From Acidobacteriota bacterium (lineage in GTDB: Bacteria > Acidobacteriota > Terriglobia > Terriglobales > Acidobacteriaceae): a stretch of DNA of 5,978 nucleotides. The position numbers and the translations under genes are program-made. The DNA is taken from NCBI GenBank assembly GCA_021779695.1, contig JAJYAE010000277.1, positions 1 through 5,978 on the forward strand, read 5' to 3'. Shown piece after piece: positions 5,064 to 5,978 of the stretch; within the stretch, counting starts at the first letter, position 1, and each line of letters starts with the position of its first letter. The notes under the pieces were generated by a model. The model was not told the origin of the DNA, did not search any database, and was given only the letters and a program-made list of their open reading frames with translations.

Positions 5064-5978
5064 TACGAAATCACCGCAACCTTGGCGCGCTTGCCTACCC
5101 GCACCGTAAGGCGCATCGGACTTGATTCGGTTGGCCCTGAACCGCCAATCTGTGTGTAATAGATGTCGGTGTATCTCACACCATCTATCGAAACAGCCCC
5201 TGCTTTTATTAATTTTGTAGCTTCTGTTGCAGAGGCAAGGCCTACTTCACGTATCAGCTTAACGACTGAGTAGATCCCAACTGCTCCGCCACCTTGACTT
5301 TGACCTTGCCTGATTTGGCGAAATGCAGCATTGTTAACAGCTCGATCTAACTCCTCACCTGTTGGGTCTTCTGAATCTGTCTCAGTAAACGCGATATAGA
5401 CTTTTGCGCGATCGACATATACTGACTCGATATCCTCAATCACTTTCTTCTGCTGGAACATGCGGGCCCAGTTTTCAGCGGCGGTGTGTGCGGCGGCTTC
5501 GCCATGGAAGCCTGCGGTGATGGTGAAGGCGAGGCGCTTCTTGGCTTCCATGGGGTGGAGCGCGCCGGAGGCGATGTCGGCCTTCATGGCGTCGATTTCG
5601 GATTGCTTGAGGTCGGTGAGGAAGACCCAGTACTTGCCCATGAGCTCGTCGGAGATGGACATGAGCTTGCCGTACATTTCGGCGGGCGGCTCGTTGATGC
5701 CGATGGCGTTGCCGAGCGACTTCGACATTTTCTGCGTGCCGTCGAGGCCTTCGAGGATGGGCGTCATGAGGACGATCTGGGGCTTCTGGCCGTAGTGGCG
5801 CTGGAGCTCGCGGCCGCACATGAGGTTGAACTTCTGGTCGGTGCCGCCGAGCTCAACGTCGCATTGGAGCATGACGGAGTCATAGCCCTGCATGACTGGG
5901 TAGAGCAGTTCATGGAGGCTGATGGGCTGCTCGGCCTGAAAGCGCCTGTGGAACTCGTCGCGCTCCAACATTTGGCTC
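5063..5978 (-). CDS. tyrS: Tyrosyl-tRNA synthetase (5' end beyond window)
   Basis: Class I aminoacyl-tRNA synthetase that activates tyrosine with ATP and loads it on tRNA-Tyr. About 304 C-terminal residues are visible. The N-terminal part with the HIGH-type motif lies past the window edge. The frame continues upstream of the ATG at 5971 as family sequence (SQMLERDEF), so that ATG is internal. Counting from it: [11 protein letters not shown] at 39-49 (tyrosine pocket), KMSKS at 81-85 (bases 5731-5717), a helical anticodon-binding region to about 175, a linker, and an S4 RNA-binding domain at about 232-270 ([29 protein letters not shown]). The end is [13 protein letters not shown]. Base and codon use change sharply near 5460: downstream coding for linker and S4 domain is AT-rich (TTA, ATA, AGA, GCA, GTT, AAA codons), unlike the catalytic part and the rest of the window, and normal composition returns in the last 15-20 codons. 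The frame is intact, so the enzyme is presumably functional. Confidence 0.95.
   Translation of the reverse strand, partial: SQMLERDEFHRRFQAEQPISLHELLYPVMQGYDSVMLQCDVELGGTDQKFNLMCGRELQRHYGQKPQIVLMTPILEGLDGTQKMSKSLGNAIGINEPPAEMYGKLMSISDELMGKYWVFLTDLKQSEIDAMKADIASGALHPMEAKKRLAFTITAGFHGEAAAHTAAENWARMFQQKKVIEDIESVYVDRAKVYIAFTETDSEDPTGEELDRAVNNAAFRQIRQGQSQGGGAVGIYSVVKLIREVGLASATEATKLIKAGAVSIDGVRYTDIYYTQIGGSGPTESSPMRLTVRVGKRAKVAVIS
5105..5458 (-). other. Low-GC segment inside tyrS (candidate recombined block)
   Basis: A hand count gives about 45% G+C for 5161-5460, against about 68% for 5461-5580 in the same gene. Edges are approximate: near 5458 on the catalytic side, and about 5090-5120 on the stop side, where GC-rich codons resume. 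The segment encodes the linker and S4 domain. No flanking repeats, stop codons or frame changes are visible, so it looks like in-frame homologous replacement by DNA from a lower-GC relative or donor rather than an insertion. The shift is directly seen; the origin is inferred. Confidence 0.6.

Noticed and set aside
5035..5065. Terminator after tyrS on the minus strand
   Set aside because: Only 4-bp inverted pairs (GCCA/TGGC) are present, with no stable stem and no proper T tract after it; better explained as operator sequence.
1..5978. tRNA, rRNA, CRISPR array, insertion sequence, attachment site
   Set aside because: No cloverleaf-like sequence, regularly spaced repeats, transposase or integrase coding, or terminal inverted repeats were found on reading both strands.

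Overview
This is an ordinary-looking, GC-rich bacterial chromosome segment. It has two convergent gene blocks and no mobile element, RNA gene or CRISPR array that I can see. The codon style (GCG, CTG, TCG, CGG and ATT favoured) and the protein sequences resemble Acidobacteriota, class Terriglobia. That placement is inferred from general resemblance; no marker gene fixes it.

Plus strand, 2-4100: the 3' part of a class I/II PLP aminotransferase (aspartate aminotransferase type) ends in a strong hairpin terminator. A sugar-nucleotide block follows: a short-form mannose-1-phosphate guanylyltransferase (manC type), then an alpha-D-phosphohexomutase (phosphomannomutase/phosphoglucomutase), then a small Dabb-domain protein. 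ManC and the mutase catalyse the last two steps to GDP-mannose (mannose-6-P to mannose-1-P to GDP-mannose), the donor for polysaccharides, glycoconjugates and GDP-deoxysugars. ManC lacks the C-terminal phosphomannose isomerase domain of long forms, so mannose-6-P must come from an enzyme outside the window. A bulged GC-rich hairpin lies between manC and the mutase gene. The mutase gene has an unusually long spacer between its ribosome-binding site and start codon.

Minus strand, 5978-4118: tyrosyl-tRNA synthetase (5' end outside the window), then a two-gene Xre/MbcA-RES toxin-antitoxin module. The antitoxin (DUF2384-type toxin-binding domain) precedes the RES-domain toxin, and their stop and start codons overlap as TGATG. 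The 52-bp gap before the antitoxin is AT-rich. It carries a good -10 box and two copies of ACGCCATTT 22 bp apart, a likely autoregulatory operator.

The most notable signal is that tyrS is a compositional mosaic. Its catalytic part is GC-rich like the rest of the window. About 350 bp encoding the linker and S4 domain are much more AT-rich with different codon use, and the composition returns to normal just before the stop codon. This suggests recombinational replacement of the 3' part of an essential gene, next to a toxin-antitoxin module.
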